The notes: generated by a model from the letters alone, not told the origin. Positions 1 through 8,611 are shown, counted from the first letter of the stretch. The stretch: DNA of 64,000 nucleotides from Mycobacterium sp. 1164966.3 (GCF_001665395.1 NZ_LZSG01000050.1:1-64000), one strand, 5' to 3'. Program-made: numbers and translations.

Positions 1-28
1 CCGCTGCGCTAGCCGCTCGCCGGGTCAG

Positions 29-448
29 TCAGGCGCACGCTGCGGCGACGACGTTCCCGCCGGGTTGTTGTTGCAAAGCAGCTTGCCTCGCTGCGTCGAC
101 CGAGCCGCCATAACCTATTGCGGATAAGTGAGGGCCGTTGGGGGCTTGCACATTTGCTGGGGCGGCCAACGCGCCACACGCGTGCTCGGTGCCGCGGTGC
201 AGCGACGTGACCGCAGTGCATGTGGAGCTGGTCTTTGCTTGACAATTACTAGCGGCCGAATTCAAGGCGGTTGTCTCATCATTGGCACCACTTGCTGTCC
301 CGCCGGTCTTGCCGTCCGCCGAAACCGCGAGCGCGCCCCAGTCCCCGGCGGCGTATGCCGTGGGCGCCCCGGTGACGGTCAGCGCGGTCACCGCCGCAGC
401 GCCCGCCGCGAAAATTGCGGCGCGAGTGACAAAACTGTTCTCTTTCAT
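29..448 (-). CDS. Secreted DUF4189-like protein
   Basis: A 139-residue protein with a clear Sec signal peptide (about residues 1-32, hydrophobic alanine-rich core, cleavage near AYA-AGD). The mature part opens with WGALAVS and holds four cysteines, which fits the small exported DUF4189 family seen in several copies in mycobacteria; that family has no settled function. The ATG at 448 is chosen because AAGGAA lies just upstream, whereas starts further upstream would bury the signal peptide. It faces away from the next gene across a long gene-free stretch. The family call is from memory of the sequence pattern. Confidence 0.75.
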   Translation of the reverse strand: MKENSFVTRAAIFAAGAAAVTALTVTGAPTAYAAGDWGALAVSADGKTGGTASGANDETTALNSAASNCQAKTSSTCTAVTSLHRGTEHACGALAAPANVQAPNGPHLSAIGYGGSVDAARQAALQQQPGGNVVAAACA

Positions 449-1417
449 GGTGGTTCCTTGCCTGTGCTGAAGATCCCGTAAAGGTGGACATAATGGTCGC
501 TTAGGTTGTTTGGCCTTCTCTGGCCGGTATTTAGCCTTGTGAACCGCAGTCGGGTCGAGGTGGGGCGCGCGTAGTACAGCAAGGACGAACAATCACGAAG
601 ACGACCACAAGTCGACAAGAGATGAAATTTCGCTTCGCGCTGACACTCCGCTCTTGCATACTCATTGACACCTCCTTCGAGGTTCAAAGAATGCGCTCGA
701 CGAGAGGTCAATCGCCGACGTTAATAGAACTGTTGGGAGCCACTGGGTTTCCCTCATTCTCACACTGCCCACCGCCCCGAGGCGATGGACCCGTAATCCT
801 TTTGTGTTGTGTCCGCAAATCGTATGTCATGATAGGCGGCGAATCAATGATCCATAAGCCGTCTTTGCCAGGTCGCCCGTAATGCCAGGCAGCTTGGGTA
901 GATAGCTGACCTAATGTCTTAGCTCGCTAGCTTATTCCGTTCGTTGCTACGCGACGTCAATGCAATCCAGCAAACATTGAACAGCTATGCTCTGGTTCAA
1001 ACACACGTCGATAGGATCGAAACCCAGGAAGTGTTGCCCGACTTGTGCACCATTCGCGTGGGTGGGCGTCAATTTGGTTCCCCCGCCGCTTGTTCGTGAA
1101 TATTGACGTCAGCCCCAGACAAAACGCCGGCCCCCAGTCGGATCGTCGATAAGTCCGAACGGCCTTCCAGGCGCCCGAGGACGATCCGACTCCGAGACGG
1201 GCGGCTCCGCTGACCGCGTAACCGAAGCTCCGCGCCGGGGGCGCGCAGCGGGCAGGCCCGCCGGTCCACCGATCCACGCCGACCAGCAAATTCCGGCCCA
1301 CCGTTTAAACCCCACCGGGGGAGTTGGCGTGCGACGATAAGCGGTGATTACATCGGTAACGGCAGCCTCAGGTAATTAGTTGGGGTCCGCACGTAAGGAG
1401 TGGTGGATGAGGGGGAA
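449..1417. other. Gene-free interval between two divergent secreted-protein genes
   Basis: About 970 bases with visibly lower GC in the 600-960 part. Short open frames exist on both strands, but none has a recognisable protein pattern, a convincing ribosome binding site and coding-like composition together. The ends must carry the divergent promoters of the two flanking secreted-protein genes. I see no tRNA, transposase remnant or repeat. In M. tuberculosis the dctA transporter gene lies near this position. Confidence 0.5.
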
Positions 1418-1981
1418 ATGGCTTCGGGAGTGCGCGGCGCGTTGACCAAAACCGTTGTGGCCGCGGCATTCGGACTAGGAATAGCCGTGGTGGGCGCGAC
1501 CGTTCACGCGAACGCGACGCCCGCAGCCGGCTTCGGCACGCGCGCCTTTTTCGACGATCCTGATCCTGGTTGGCCCACGGGCCCGGATGATCCCCGGTGC
1601 GTGACGATGTCCTGGGCAGCCCAGTGTCAGGGTGGCCCCTACGCCTCTCCTCCTCGTCCCGCTGGGCTCGACAATCCTGGTGGTCCCACCGGCCCGGCCG
1701 ATACAAAATGCATTTCCATGCCCAACGACCCGGTGTGCGCCGGGGGCCCGTACGCCCCGCCGGCGGCAGCCGCCCCTTCGATCGATGCACCACCGGCCGA
1801 AACACCGCGAGACCCGTTTGCTGGCGGGCCGCCCGACGAGCACATCGGTGGCGGGCCGCCCGACGAGCACATCGGTGGCGGGATTCCCGACGAGCACATC
1901 GGTGGCGGGATGCCCGACGAGCACATCGGTGGCGGTATGCCGGGACATATCGGTGGTGGCGGAATGCCGGGACACATCTAG
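1418..1981 (+). CDS. Secreted Gly/Pro-rich protein with nonapeptide repeats
   Basis: A 187-residue exported protein of unknown function. Residues 1-35 form a signal peptide (TVVAAAFGLGIAVVGA core, then an alanine-rich cleavage region). Two internal copies of a cysteine module follow: each reads roughly PTGPxDxxC, about ten residues later another Cys, then GGPYA. The C-terminus is a tandem repeat GGxPDEHIG, four full copies and two shortened copies ending MPGHI. The ATG at 1418 has GAGGGGG only two bases upstream; an alternative is GTG at 1403 beside AAGGAG, but that adds charged residues before the signal core. Cell-wall or surface location is an inference from the signal and composition. Confidence 0.7.
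   Translation: MASGVRGALTKTVVAAAFGLGIAVVGATVHANATPAAGFGTRAFFDDPDPGWPTGPDDPRCVTMSWAAQCQGGPYASPPRPAGLDNPGGPTGPADTKCISMPNDPVCAGGPYAPPAAAAPSIDAPPAETPRDPFAGGPPDEHIGGGPPDEHIGGGIPDEHIGGGMPDEHIGGGMPGHIGGGGMPGHI
1823..1978 (+). repeat. 27-bp in-frame tandem repeat in the secreted protein gene
   Basis: Four 27-bp units (1823-1849, 1850-1876, 1877-1903, 1904-1930) encode GGPPDEHIG, GGPPDEHIG, GGIPDEHIG and GGMPDEHIG. Two shortened units then lose the DE residues (GGMPGHIG, GGGMPGHI). The first two units are nearly identical in DNA, which suggests recent slippage and likely length variation between strains. Confidence 0.9.
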
Positions 1982-2009
1982 CTCGATGTTCTAGGTCACT
2001 CTCGGCAGT

Positions 2010-2039
2010 TTGACCCTGTAGCCGCTGGTCACGTACCCT
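2010..2039 (+). promoter_or_regulatory. Candidate promoter of rplU-rpmA-obg
   Basis: TTGACC at 2010-2015 and TACCCT at 2034-2039 are separated by 18 bases, matching a mycobacterial SigA-type promoter (TANNNT minus-10). It lies after the preceding gene and would give an rplU leader of roughly 130 bases. Motif inspection only. Confidence 0.4.
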
Positions 2040-2176
2040 TGGTCAGTTGTCGCCAGGCTGGGCGAATAGCGTTCGGCCGGCGAGCGGGAGATATGGCCCC
2101 GCGCCACAAGACCCACCACGCGCCCGGCCCGTTGGCCGCGCGCGAGAAGCTGAGCAGAGTTAAGGCAGGAGCAACG

Positions 2177-2488
2177 ATGGCGACCTACGCAATCGTCAAG
2201 ACCGGCGGCAAACAGTACAAGGTCGCCGTCGGAGACGTGGTCAAGGTCGAGAAGCTGGAATCCGAGCCCGGAGCCAAGGTGTCTCTGCCGGTCGCGCTCG
2301 TCGTCGACGGCGCGAAGGTGACCAGCGACGCCACGGCGCTGGCCAAGGTCGCGGTGACCGGCGAAGTGCTCGAGCACACCAAGGGCCCGAAAATCCGGAT
2401 CCATAAGTTCAAGAACAAGACCGGCTACCACAAGCGGCAGGGACACCGTCAGCAGCTGACCGTCCTCAAGGTCACCGGCATCAAGTAG
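2177..2488 (+). CDS. rplU: 50S ribosomal protein L21
   Basis: The 103-residue L21 protein of the large ribosomal subunit, which binds 23S rRNA. It opens MATYAIVKTGGKQYKV and ends with the conserved basic region including KTGYHKRQGHRQ. Length matches the family. The ATG at 2177 is preceded by GGCAGGAG; the reading frame stays open upstream to 2039 but that extension resembles no ribosomal protein. It is followed 15 bases later by rpmA and then obg, the standard bacterial order. Confidence 0.97.
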   Translation: MATYAIVKTGGKQYKVAVGDVVKVEKLESEPGAKVSLPVALVVDGAKVTSDATALAKVAVTGEVLEHTKGPKIRIHKFKNKTGYHKRQGHRQQLTVLKVTGIK

Positions 2489-2503
2489 CGGGAGGCGACA
2501 GAC

Positions 2504-2764
2504 ATGGCACACAAAAAGGGCGCTTCCAGCTCGCGTAACGGGCGTGATTCGGCAGCTCAGCGGCTGGGCGTGAAGCGGTTCGGCGGCCAGCTCGTCAAGG
2601 CTGGCGAGATCCTGGTCCGGCAGCGCGGCACCAAGTTCCATCCGGGCGTCAACGTGGGTCGCGGCGGTGACGACACCTTGTTCGCCAAGGCGGCCGGTGC
2701 CGTCGAGTTCGGGGTCAAGCGCGGACGTAAGACCGTCAGCATTGTCGGGGAGACCGCCGACTAA
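2504..2764 (+). CDS. rpmA: 50S ribosomal protein L27
   Basis: The 86-residue L27 protein, whose N-terminal tail reaches toward the peptidyl transferase centre. The sequence begins MAHKKGASSSRNGRDS with the mature-type N-terminus, so no Firmicute-style cleaved extension is present. The conserved GTKFHPGVNVGRGGDDTLFA core is visible. CGGGAGGCG upstream serves as the ribosome binding site. Second gene of the rplU-rpmA-obg operon. Confidence 0.97.
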   Translation: MAHKKGASSSRNGRDSAAQRLGVKRFGGQLVKAGEILVRQRGTKFHPGVNVGRGGDDTLFAKAAGAVEFGVKRGRKTVSIVGETAD

Positions 2765-2816
2765 GCGGCCAGGGGTGTGTGCCTAGCTACACACTTGGCG
2801 ATTGAGGGGAAGCCCG

Positions 2817-4253
2817 ATGCCTCGGTTCGTCGATCGGGTCGTCATCCACGCACGGGCAGGTTCCGGCGGTAACGGCTGCGCGTCGGTGCACCGCGAGAAG
2901 TTCAAGCCGCTGGGCGGTCCGGACGGCGGCAACGGCGGGCGCGGCGGCAGCGTGGTGTTCGTCGTCGACCCGCAAGTGCACACCCTGCTCGACTTTCACT
3001 TTCGTCCGCACATCGCCGCCCAGTCGGGCAAACAGGGGATGGGCAACAACCGGGACGGCGCAGCGGGTGCGGACCTGGAAGTGAAGGTGCCCGACGGCAC
3101 CGTGGTGCTGGACGAAAACGGCAGGTTGCTGGCGGACCTGGTCGGCGCGGGCACCCGCTTCGAAGCTGCCGCCGGTGGCCGCGGCGGTCTTGGCAATGCC
3201 GCGCTGGCCTCCCGCGCCCGCAAAGCGCCGGGCTTCGCGCTGCTCGGCGAGCCAGGCCAGGCCCGCGACCTCACCCTGGAGCTGAAGACCGTCGCCGACG
3301 CCGGGCTGGTCGGCTTTCCGTCGGCCGGAAAGTCCTCGCTGGTGTCGGTGATCTCGGCGGCCAAGCCCAAGATCGCCGACTACCCATTCACCACGCTGGT
3401 TCCCAACCTCGGGGTGGTATCTGCCGGAGAGCACGCCTTCACCGTCGCCGATGTGCCCGGTTTGATTCCGGGTGCGTCGCAGGGGCGCGGCTTGGGTCTG
3501 GACTTCTTGCGGCACATCGAGCGCTGCGCGGTGCTGGTGCATGTCGTGGACTGCGCCACCGAAGAACCGGGCCGCGATCCGATCTCCGACATCGATGCCC
3601 TGGAGGCCGAACTTGCTTCCTACACACCCACATTGCAAGGGGACGCGGCGCTCGGCGACCTGGCCGAGCGGCCCCGGGCGGTGGTGCTGAACAAGATCGA
3701 CGTGCCGGAGGCCCGCGAGCTCGCCGAGTTCGTCCAAGAGGACATCGCCGCGCGGGGCTGGCCGGTGTTCCTGGTATCAACGGCGACCCGGGAAGGCTTG
3801 CAGCCGTTAATCTTTGGTCTCTGGAAGATGATCTCGGACTACAACGCGCAACGCCCGCCAGTGGTGGCCCGACGGCCGGTGATCCGCCCAGTGCCGGTGG
3901 ACGACAGCGGCTTCACCGTCGAGCCCGACGGGCACGGCGGTTTCGTGGTCAGCGGCGCGCGGCCCGAGCGCTGGATCGGCCAGACGAACTTCGACAACGA
4001 CGAAGCCGTCGGCTATCTCGCCGACCGCCTGGCCCGGCTGGGAGTGGAGCAGGAGCTGCTGCGGCAGGGTGCGCATCCAGGATGCGCGGTGACCATCGGC
4101 GAGATGACGTTTGACTGGGAACCGCAGACACCCGCCGGCGTTGATGTCGCGTTGTCCGGCCGCGGCACGGACACGCGCCTGGAGAGCAGCGATCGTGTCG
4201 GGGCCGCCGAACGCAAGGAGGCCCGTCGCCAGCGCCGTGAGCGGCGCTCATGA
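2817..4253 (+). CDS. obg: GTPase Obg
   Basis: A 478-residue Obg/CgtA GTPase that binds the 50S subunit and links ribosome maturation to growth and stress. An N-terminal glycine-rich Obg fold (about 1-158) precedes the G domain: G1 GFPSAGKS near residue 165, DVPGLIPG near 211 and NKID near 291. A C-terminal OCT domain spans about 340-430, followed by an Arg/Glu-rich tail. The ATG at 2817 has GAGGGGAAG upstream; a TTG at 2802 is less likely. The last bases overlap the proB start by four bases (ATGA), so the two genes are translationally coupled. Confidence 0.97.
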   Translation: MPRFVDRVVIHARAGSGGNGCASVHREKFKPLGGPDGGNGGRGGSVVFVVDPQVHTLLDFHFRPHIAAQSGKQGMGNNRDGAAGADLEVKVPDGTVVLDENGRLLADLVGAGTRFEAAAGGRGGLGNAALASRARKAPGFALLGEPGQARDLTLELKTVADAGLVGFPSAGKSSLVSVISAAKPKIADYPFTTLVPNLGVVSAGEHAFTVADVPGLIPGASQGRGLGLDFLRHIERCAVLVHVVDCATEEPGRDPISDIDALEAELASYTPTLQGDAALGDLAERPRAVVLNKIDVPEARELAEFVQEDIAARGWPVFLVSTATREGLQPLIFGLWKMISDYNAQRPPVVARRPVIRPVPVDDSGFTVEPDGHGGFVVSGARPERWIGQTNFDNDEAVGYLADRLARLGVEQELLRQGAHPGCAVTIGEMTFDWEPQTPAGVDVALSGRGTDTRLESSDRVGAAERKEARRQRRERRS

Positions 4254-5356
4254 ACAGTCCTCACCGCGAAGCCATCCGGACCGCGCGCAGCGTCGTCGTC
4301 AAGGTCGGCACCACCGCGCTGACAACCCCGAACGGCATGTTCGACGCCCGCCGCCTGGCCGGGCTGGCCGACGCAATCGAAGGACGCATGAAGGCGGGCT
4401 CCGACGTCGTCATCGTGTCCTCGGGTGCGATCGCCGCGGGCATCGAGCCGCTCGGACTGTCCAAGCGGCCCAATGATCTGGCCACCAAGCAGGCGGCGGC
4501 CAGCGTCGGGCAGGTGGCGCTGGTGAACGCGTGGAGCACGGCGTTCGCCCGCTATGGCCGCACGGTGGGGCAGGTGTTGCTGACCGCGCACGATATCTCG
4601 ATGCGCGTGCAGCACAACAACGCTCAGCGAACCCTGGACCGGTTGCGGGCACTGCATGCGGTGGCCATCGTCAACGAAAACGACACCGTGGCCACCAACG
4701 AAATCCGGTTCGGCGACAACGACCGGCTTTCCGCGCTGGTGGCCCACCTGGTCGGCGCGGACGCATTGGTGCTGCTGTCCGACATAGACGGCCTCTACGG
4801 CTCGGACCCCCGAAAGTACAAGGAGGCCAGGTTCATTGCCGAAGTGGGCGGGCCGGCTGATCTCGATGGTGTGGTGGCCGGACAAAGCAGCCACCTGGGC
4901 ACGGGCGGGATGGCATCGAAGGTGTCGTCAGCGTTGCTGGCCGCCGATGCAGGTGTGCCGGTGTTGTTGGCGGCCGCCGCTGACGCCGCAACCGCGCTGG
5001 CTGACGCCTCGGTGGGCACGGTGTTCGCCGCGCGGTCCGACCGGATGTCGGCGCGGCGGTTCTGGGTCCGGTACGCCGCCGACGCCGCCGGTTGGTTGCG
5101 GCTCGACGCCGGCGCGGTCCGGGCAGTCGTGGGGCAGCGCCGCTCGTTGCTGCCCGCGGGTATCACCGGGGTATCGGGCGGGTTTTCGGCGGGCGATGTC
5201 GTCGAATTGCGCGGACCGGACGAGGCCATGATCGCCCGCGGCGTGGTCGCTTACGATGCAATGGAGCTCGCATCGATGATCGGCCGGTCCACCTCCGAGC
5301 TGCCCGGCGAGCTGCGCCGTCCCGCGGTACACGCCGACGACCTGGTGGCCGTCTAA
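4250..5356 (+). CDS. proB: Glutamate 5-kinase
   Basis: A 368-residue gamma-glutamyl kinase catalysing the first step of proline synthesis, ATP-dependent phosphorylation of glutamate. The amino-acid kinase domain (about 1-260) shows VVKVGTTALT near the start, VSSGAIAAG and the NENDTVATNE motif. A PUA domain makes up the C-terminus. The start overlaps the obg stop. Its pathway partner proA is encoded separately at 17428 on the same strand. Confidence 0.96.
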   Translation: MNSPHREAIRTARSVVVKVGTTALTTPNGMFDARRLAGLADAIEGRMKAGSDVVIVSSGAIAAGIEPLGLSKRPNDLATKQAAASVGQVALVNAWSTAFARYGRTVGQVLLTAHDISMRVQHNNAQRTLDRLRALHAVAIVNENDTVATNEIRFGDNDRLSALVAHLVGADALVLLSDIDGLYGSDPRKYKEARFIAEVGGPADLDGVVAGQSSHLGTGGMASKVSSALLAADAGVPVLLAAAADAATALADASVGTVFAARSDRMSARRFWVRYAADAAGWLRLDAGAVRAVVGQRRSLLPAGITGVSGGFSAGDVVELRGPDEAMIARGVVAYDAMELASMIGRSTSELPGELRRPAVHADDLVAV

Positions 5357-5414
5357 AGCCCGCCGAAGTTCCGCTCCAAGAATTTGTGAAGGATCCTTGA
5401 AGCCCTGCCCCTGA

Positions 5415-5442
5415 CCCTTTTCTCAAGCAAGCGAGAAAAGGG
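5415..5442 (+). promoter_or_regulatory. Stem-loop overlapping the ribosome binding site of the 57-aa gene
   Basis: CCCTTTTCTC (5415-5424) and GAGAAAAGGG (5433-5442) are perfect inverted repeats with an 8-base loop AAGCAAGC. The right arm contains most of the ribosome binding site AAAAGGGAG of the gene starting at 5450, so the folded RNA would hide the initiation site. It could also act as a terminator for proB, but there is no trailing U-run. Confidence 0.7.
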
Positions 5443-5449
5443 AGTCACC

Positions 5450-5623
5450 ATGTGGGCACTCACAACATCCAACGGCCAGCGTGTCGACGGTATCCGCGTT
5501 GAGCAAGACGGCCGCGCCGCCGTTCAGATGCTGGGCTACTCCCAACTCATCGGCCCCTACGCCTGGCAGGTGACCGACAACCAGGGACGGCGCTTCGTCG
5601 CCGAGCTGCGCAGGGCGCGCTGA
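5450..5623 (+). CDS. Small conserved-looking protein, 57 aa
   Basis: A 57-residue protein starting MWALTTSNGQRVDGIRV and ending VAELRRAR. It has no signal peptide or membrane segment; the alternating hydrophobic pattern suggests a compact beta-rich fold. An excellent ribosome binding site (AAAGGGAG, seven bases from the ATG), coding-type composition and a stop only ten bases from the convergent TetR gene support it as real. I do not recognise the family. Its binding site lies inside a 10-bp hairpin stem, so its translation may be conditional. Confidence 0.65.
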   Translation: MWALTTSNGQRVDGIRVEQDGRAAVQMLGYSQLIGPYAWQVTDNQGRRFVAELRRAR

Positions 5624-5633
5624 CCTTTCGGCG

Positions 5634-6269
5634 TCACTGCGTGGCCGACCTTAGATACAATGCGCCCCAAGCGATTTCGGTCAGTGCGCTGACCAGCTCC
5701 GGGTCGTAGTCGGGCGGTTCGTTCGGCAGGTTCTGCTGGCAGGCCCGCTCGACCATCCAGACCAAAGCACTGGCGGTGGTGGCCGCCGGAAGTTCCGAGC
5801 GGATCGATCCGTCGGCTTGGCCGGCCTCGATGACCTGTGCCATGCGTCCGGAAATTCCGGTCAGCAGATCGCGATAGGTCTGCGCCGTCGCCGGGTCGTA
5901 ACCGGCCATCTCGTTGAGCGCGACGAGCACCGGTTGATGACGGCGAAAGCTCGCGACGATCCCGGCCAGCGCGGCGCGCAGGTCGTCCGGATCGTGACGT
6001 CCGGCCACGCCCCACCAGCGTTCCCCGCCGCCGACCAGCTCCGCGAACACCTCGGTGGCCAGCCGGCGCAGCAGATGGCCTTTGTCTTCGAAATAGATGT
6101 AGAAGCTGGCGCGCGAAATACCTGCCTCGGTGGACAGCCGGTCCACGCTGAGTTCGGTGAAGCTGGTGCCATCGCCCATCAGGCGTTCGGTCGCTTCCAA
6201 CAGCCGGCGTTCCATCTGCTCTCGCCGCTGTCGGCGGTTGGCCTGCGGCTTGCGGGTGACGGACGGCAT
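5634..6269 (-). CDS. TetR-family transcriptional repressor
   Basis: A 211-residue TetR-type regulator. The N-terminal helix-turn-helix (about residues 15-65) reads LSVDRLSTEAGISRASFYIY and then FEDKGHLL, the classic signature. The C-terminal helical part would bind a small ligand that cannot be predicted. It is divergent from the cytochrome P450 gene at 6336, with a strong palindrome in between, so it probably represses itself and the P450. Ligand and target are inferred from context. Confidence 0.88.
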   Translation of the reverse strand: MPSVTRKPQANRRQRREQMERRLLEATERLMGDGTSFTELSVDRLSTEAGISRASFYIYFEDKGHLLRRLATEVFAELVGGGERWWGVAGRHDPDDLRAALAGIVASFRRHQPVLVALNEMAGYDPATAQTYRDLLTGISGRMAQVIEAGQADGSIRSELPAATTASALVWMVERACQQNLPNEPPDYDPELVSALTEIAWGALYLRSATQ

Positions 6270-6302
6270 TTGCTGAGCATAACTCGTAGATCTACATCTT
6301 GA

Positions 6303-6323
6303 CTAGACATCATGTCTAGACAT
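6303..6323. promoter_or_regulatory. Palindromic operator in the TetR/P450 divergent region
   Basis: CTAGACATCATGTCTAG (6303-6319) is a perfect 17-bp palindrome, and the overlapping ATGTCTAGACAT (6312-6323) is a second perfect palindrome, giving three TAGACAT-type half sites. A TTGACT hexamer at 6299-6304 overlaps the left edge, so binding would block P450 transcription. The adjacent TetR protein is the obvious candidate to bind here. Confidence 0.7.
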
Positions 6324-6335
6324 AAGGTCACCAGC

Positions 6336-7604
6336 ATGACCGAGGCGACAGGACTGTCCGGCAAGAGCCGCAGCTACGACCCGATCGACCTTTCCTCGCG
6401 TGCGTTCTGGTCGACGACGGCTGACGACCGCGAACGCGCGTTCGCCATCTTGCGCGCCGAACGGCCGGTGAGCTGGCATCCCCCTGTCGAAGACGCGATG
6501 CTGCCCGATCCGAACGACCGCGGCTATTGGGCCGTCACCCGTCGCTCCGACATCGTCGCGGTGAGCCGCAACAACGAGGTGTTCGTCTCCGGCAAGGGAG
6601 TGATGTTCGAGAACTATCCCGAGGAGCTACTCGAGGCGTCGCAGTCGTTTCTGGCGATGGATCCGCCGCGGCACACCAAGCTGCGCAAGCTCGCCCACGC
6701 CGCCTTCACCCCCAGGCAGGTTCGGCGCATCGAAGAGTCGATCAACCAGAACGCCAAGGCCATCGTCGAGGAGCTGCGGGCCGTCGGCGCGGGCGCTGAT
6801 TTCGTGGAACATTGCGCCAAGGAACTGCCCATCCGGACCTTGTCGGACATGATGGGGATCCCGGAATCCGAGCGCCAGCAAGTGGCGCACGCCGCCGACG
6901 CCCTGGTGTCCTTCGAGGACCCGGACTTCCTGAACGGCCGCAATCCCCTCGAAGTCGCTTTCGAGAACCAGGTTTACCTGCATCAAGTCGCCGGCTCGTT
7001 GGCCGCACAGCGTCGTGACGATCCCCGTGACGACCTCTTCAGCAGTCTGGTCAACGCAGAAGTCGACGGTGACCGGCTGACCGACGCCGACGTGTCCGCA
7101 TTCTTCGTGCTACTTGCCGTGGCGGGAAACGACACCACGCGCCAGACCACCAGCCACGCCTTGAAAGCCCTCACCGACTTTCCGAAACAGCGAGACTGGC
7201 TGCGAGAGGATTTCGAGAACCGGATCGGAACCGCGGTCGAGGAATTCATCCGCTGGGCCACTCCGGTCATGACCTTCCGCCGCACGGCCACAACGGATTT
7301 CGAGCTGGGCGGGCAGACCATCTCGGCCGGTGAGAAGGTGGTGATGTTCTACGCGTCTGGGAACCGGGACGACGAGGCGTTCGACTATCCGGAGCGGTTC
7401 GACCTGGGCCGCAGCCCCAACCCGCATGTAGGTTTCGGCGGTGGCGGAGTGCACTTCTGCCTTGGAGCCCACGTGGCCCGAGCGCAACTGCGCGCCATTT
7501 TCGGCGAGCTCTTGCGACAGGTGCCAGATATCGAAGCGGGCGAACCCACATATGTCACAGGCAATTTCATCCACGCCATCCGCCGCTTGCCCTGCCGCTT
7601 CTAA
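6336..7604 (+). CDS. Cytochrome P450
   Basis: A 422-residue soluble bacterial-class P450 monooxygenase. The I-helix oxygen-binding motif is AGNDTTR, the K-helix ExxR lies in EEFIRW, and the heme loop is FGGGGVHFCLGAH with the axial thiolate Cys375. The substrate is unknown; the general architecture resembles the mycobacterial steroid/fatty-acid P450 group, but I would not assign a CYP family. The ATG at 6336 has AAGG nine bases upstream, while the ATG at 6312 lies inside the palindromic operator and is less likely. Electron-transfer partners are not encoded nearby. Confidence 0.93.
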   Translation: MTEATGLSGKSRSYDPIDLSSRAFWSTTADDRERAFAILRAERPVSWHPPVEDAMLPDPNDRGYWAVTRRSDIVAVSRNNEVFVSGKGVMFENYPEELLEASQSFLAMDPPRHTKLRKLAHAAFTPRQVRRIEESINQNAKAIVEELRAVGAGADFVEHCAKELPIRTLSDMMGIPESERQQVAHAADALVSFEDPDFLNGRNPLEVAFENQVYLHQVAGSLAAQRRDDPRDDLFSSLVNAEVDGDRLTDADVSAFFVLLAVAGNDTTRQTTSHALKALTDFPKQRDWLREDFENRIGTAVEEFIRWATPVMTFRRTATTDFELGGQTISAGEKVVMFYASGNRDDEAFDYPERFDLGRSPNPHVGFGGGGVHFCLGAHVARAQLRAIFGELLRQVPDIEAGEPTYVTGNFIHAIRRLPCRF

Positions 7605-7674
7605 CCCATCTTGGCGGGCACTGGAAGCTCGGGATTTACGCCGAAAGCCTCCGCTCGACGACACCGCGGCCATC

Positions 7675-7696
7675 GTGATAGCACCCGCGCTATCAC
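7675..7696. terminator. 22-bp inverted repeat between convergent P450 and sirtuin genes
   Basis: GTGATAGC (7675-7682) and GCTATCAC (7689-7696) form a perfect 8-bp stem with a 6-base loop in the 160-base gap between two convergent genes. There is no U-run, so it is a mycobacterial-type I-shaped terminator candidate that could work on both strands. Confidence 0.45.
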
Positions 7697-7764
7697 ATTG
7701 AAGACCGCAACATATCCCTGCTTTTTGGTAGCGGAGCGACAGATGTGACGAGCCCGCGACACGT

Positions 7765-8601
7765 CTAAAACAAAGCGGCCCCGGCAAATTCGGAGGCAAG
7801 CAGCGTGAGTAGTTCCGAGCAGCCGCCGTCGACCTTGACCGTGGCCAGGTCGTCGCCGCGGGTGCGGCCGCGGTTGACGATGGCGACGGGAATGCCAATG
7901 GCGGCGGCGTGTCGGACGAACCGGTAGCCGGAGAACACCGTCAGCGACGAGCCCGCGACCAGCAGCGCCTCGGCCTGATCCACCAGCGAATAGGCTCCAG
8001 CGACAACGTCTTTGGGGACAGATTCGCCGAAGTAGACGATGTCGGGTTTGAGCATGCCGCCGCAGCGAGGGCAGTCGAGGTACCGAAACGAGCTGGTGTC
8101 GGCGACGAGGGCGTCGGCATCCGGGGCCACGGCCAGACCCCCAGTGGCTTCGGCGCGCTCGGTGAAGCCCGGGTTGAGTGCCTCCAGCCGTTCGGCGAGC
8201 GCGGCCCGGCTCATGGTGTAGCCGCAACCCAGGCAGGCCACCCGCGCGTAGCTGCCGTGCAGGTTGACGACGTTGCGGCTGCCCGCCTTGGTGTGCAGCA
8301 GATCGACGTTCTGGGTAATCACACCCGTCACCAGTCCGGCGTGTTCCAGCGTGGCCAGCGCCCGGTGGCCGGCGTTGGGCTGGGTGTCGTCCATGTGCCG
8401 CCAGCCGACGTGGTTGCGCGCCCAGTACCGCTGCCGAAACGCCTGATCCGAGGTGAACTGCTGGATCGTCATCGGATTGCTCGGCGGCGAATCGGGTCCG
8501 CGGTAGTCGGGAATTCCCGAGTCGGTGGAGATTCCCGCGCCTGTGAGCACGGCGAACCGGCGACCGGCCAGCAGGGCCACCAGTTCCGGCGATTCCGTCA
8601 C
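7765..8601 (-). CDS. Sir2-family NAD-dependent protein deacylase
   Basis: A 278-residue sirtuin that removes acyl groups from lysines using NAD and releases nicotinamide. The Rossmann motif is TGAGISTDSGIPDYRG near residue 20, followed by TQNVD and the catalytic histidine in NLHGS. Zinc is bound by two cysteine pairs (CLGC and CPRC). The sequence around the zinc site and the longer insertion resemble class II (SIRT4-like) enzymes rather than CobB. GTG start at 8601. It lies 10 bases downstream of the cysteine hydrolase gene on the same strand, and both face away from nadE. Confidence 0.92.
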   Translation of the reverse strand: MTESPELVALLAGRRFAVLTGAGISTDSGIPDYRGPDSPPSNPMTIQQFTSDQAFRQRYWARNHVGWRHMDDTQPNAGHRALATLEHAGLVTGVITQNVDLLHTKAGSRNVVNLHGSYARVACLGCGYTMSRAALAERLEALNPGFTERAEATGGLAVAPDADALVADTSSFRYLDCPRCGGMLKPDIVYFGESVPKDVVAGAYSLVDQAEALLVAGSSLTVFSGYRFVRHAAAIGIPVAIVNRGRTRGDDLATVKVDGGCSELLTLLASEFAGAALF

Positions 8602-8611
8602 CTGTTCGAGG

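Noticed and set aside
2787..3737. 316-codon minus-strand frame opposite obg
   Set aside because: Obg is certain on the plus strand; the shadow has no homology pattern.
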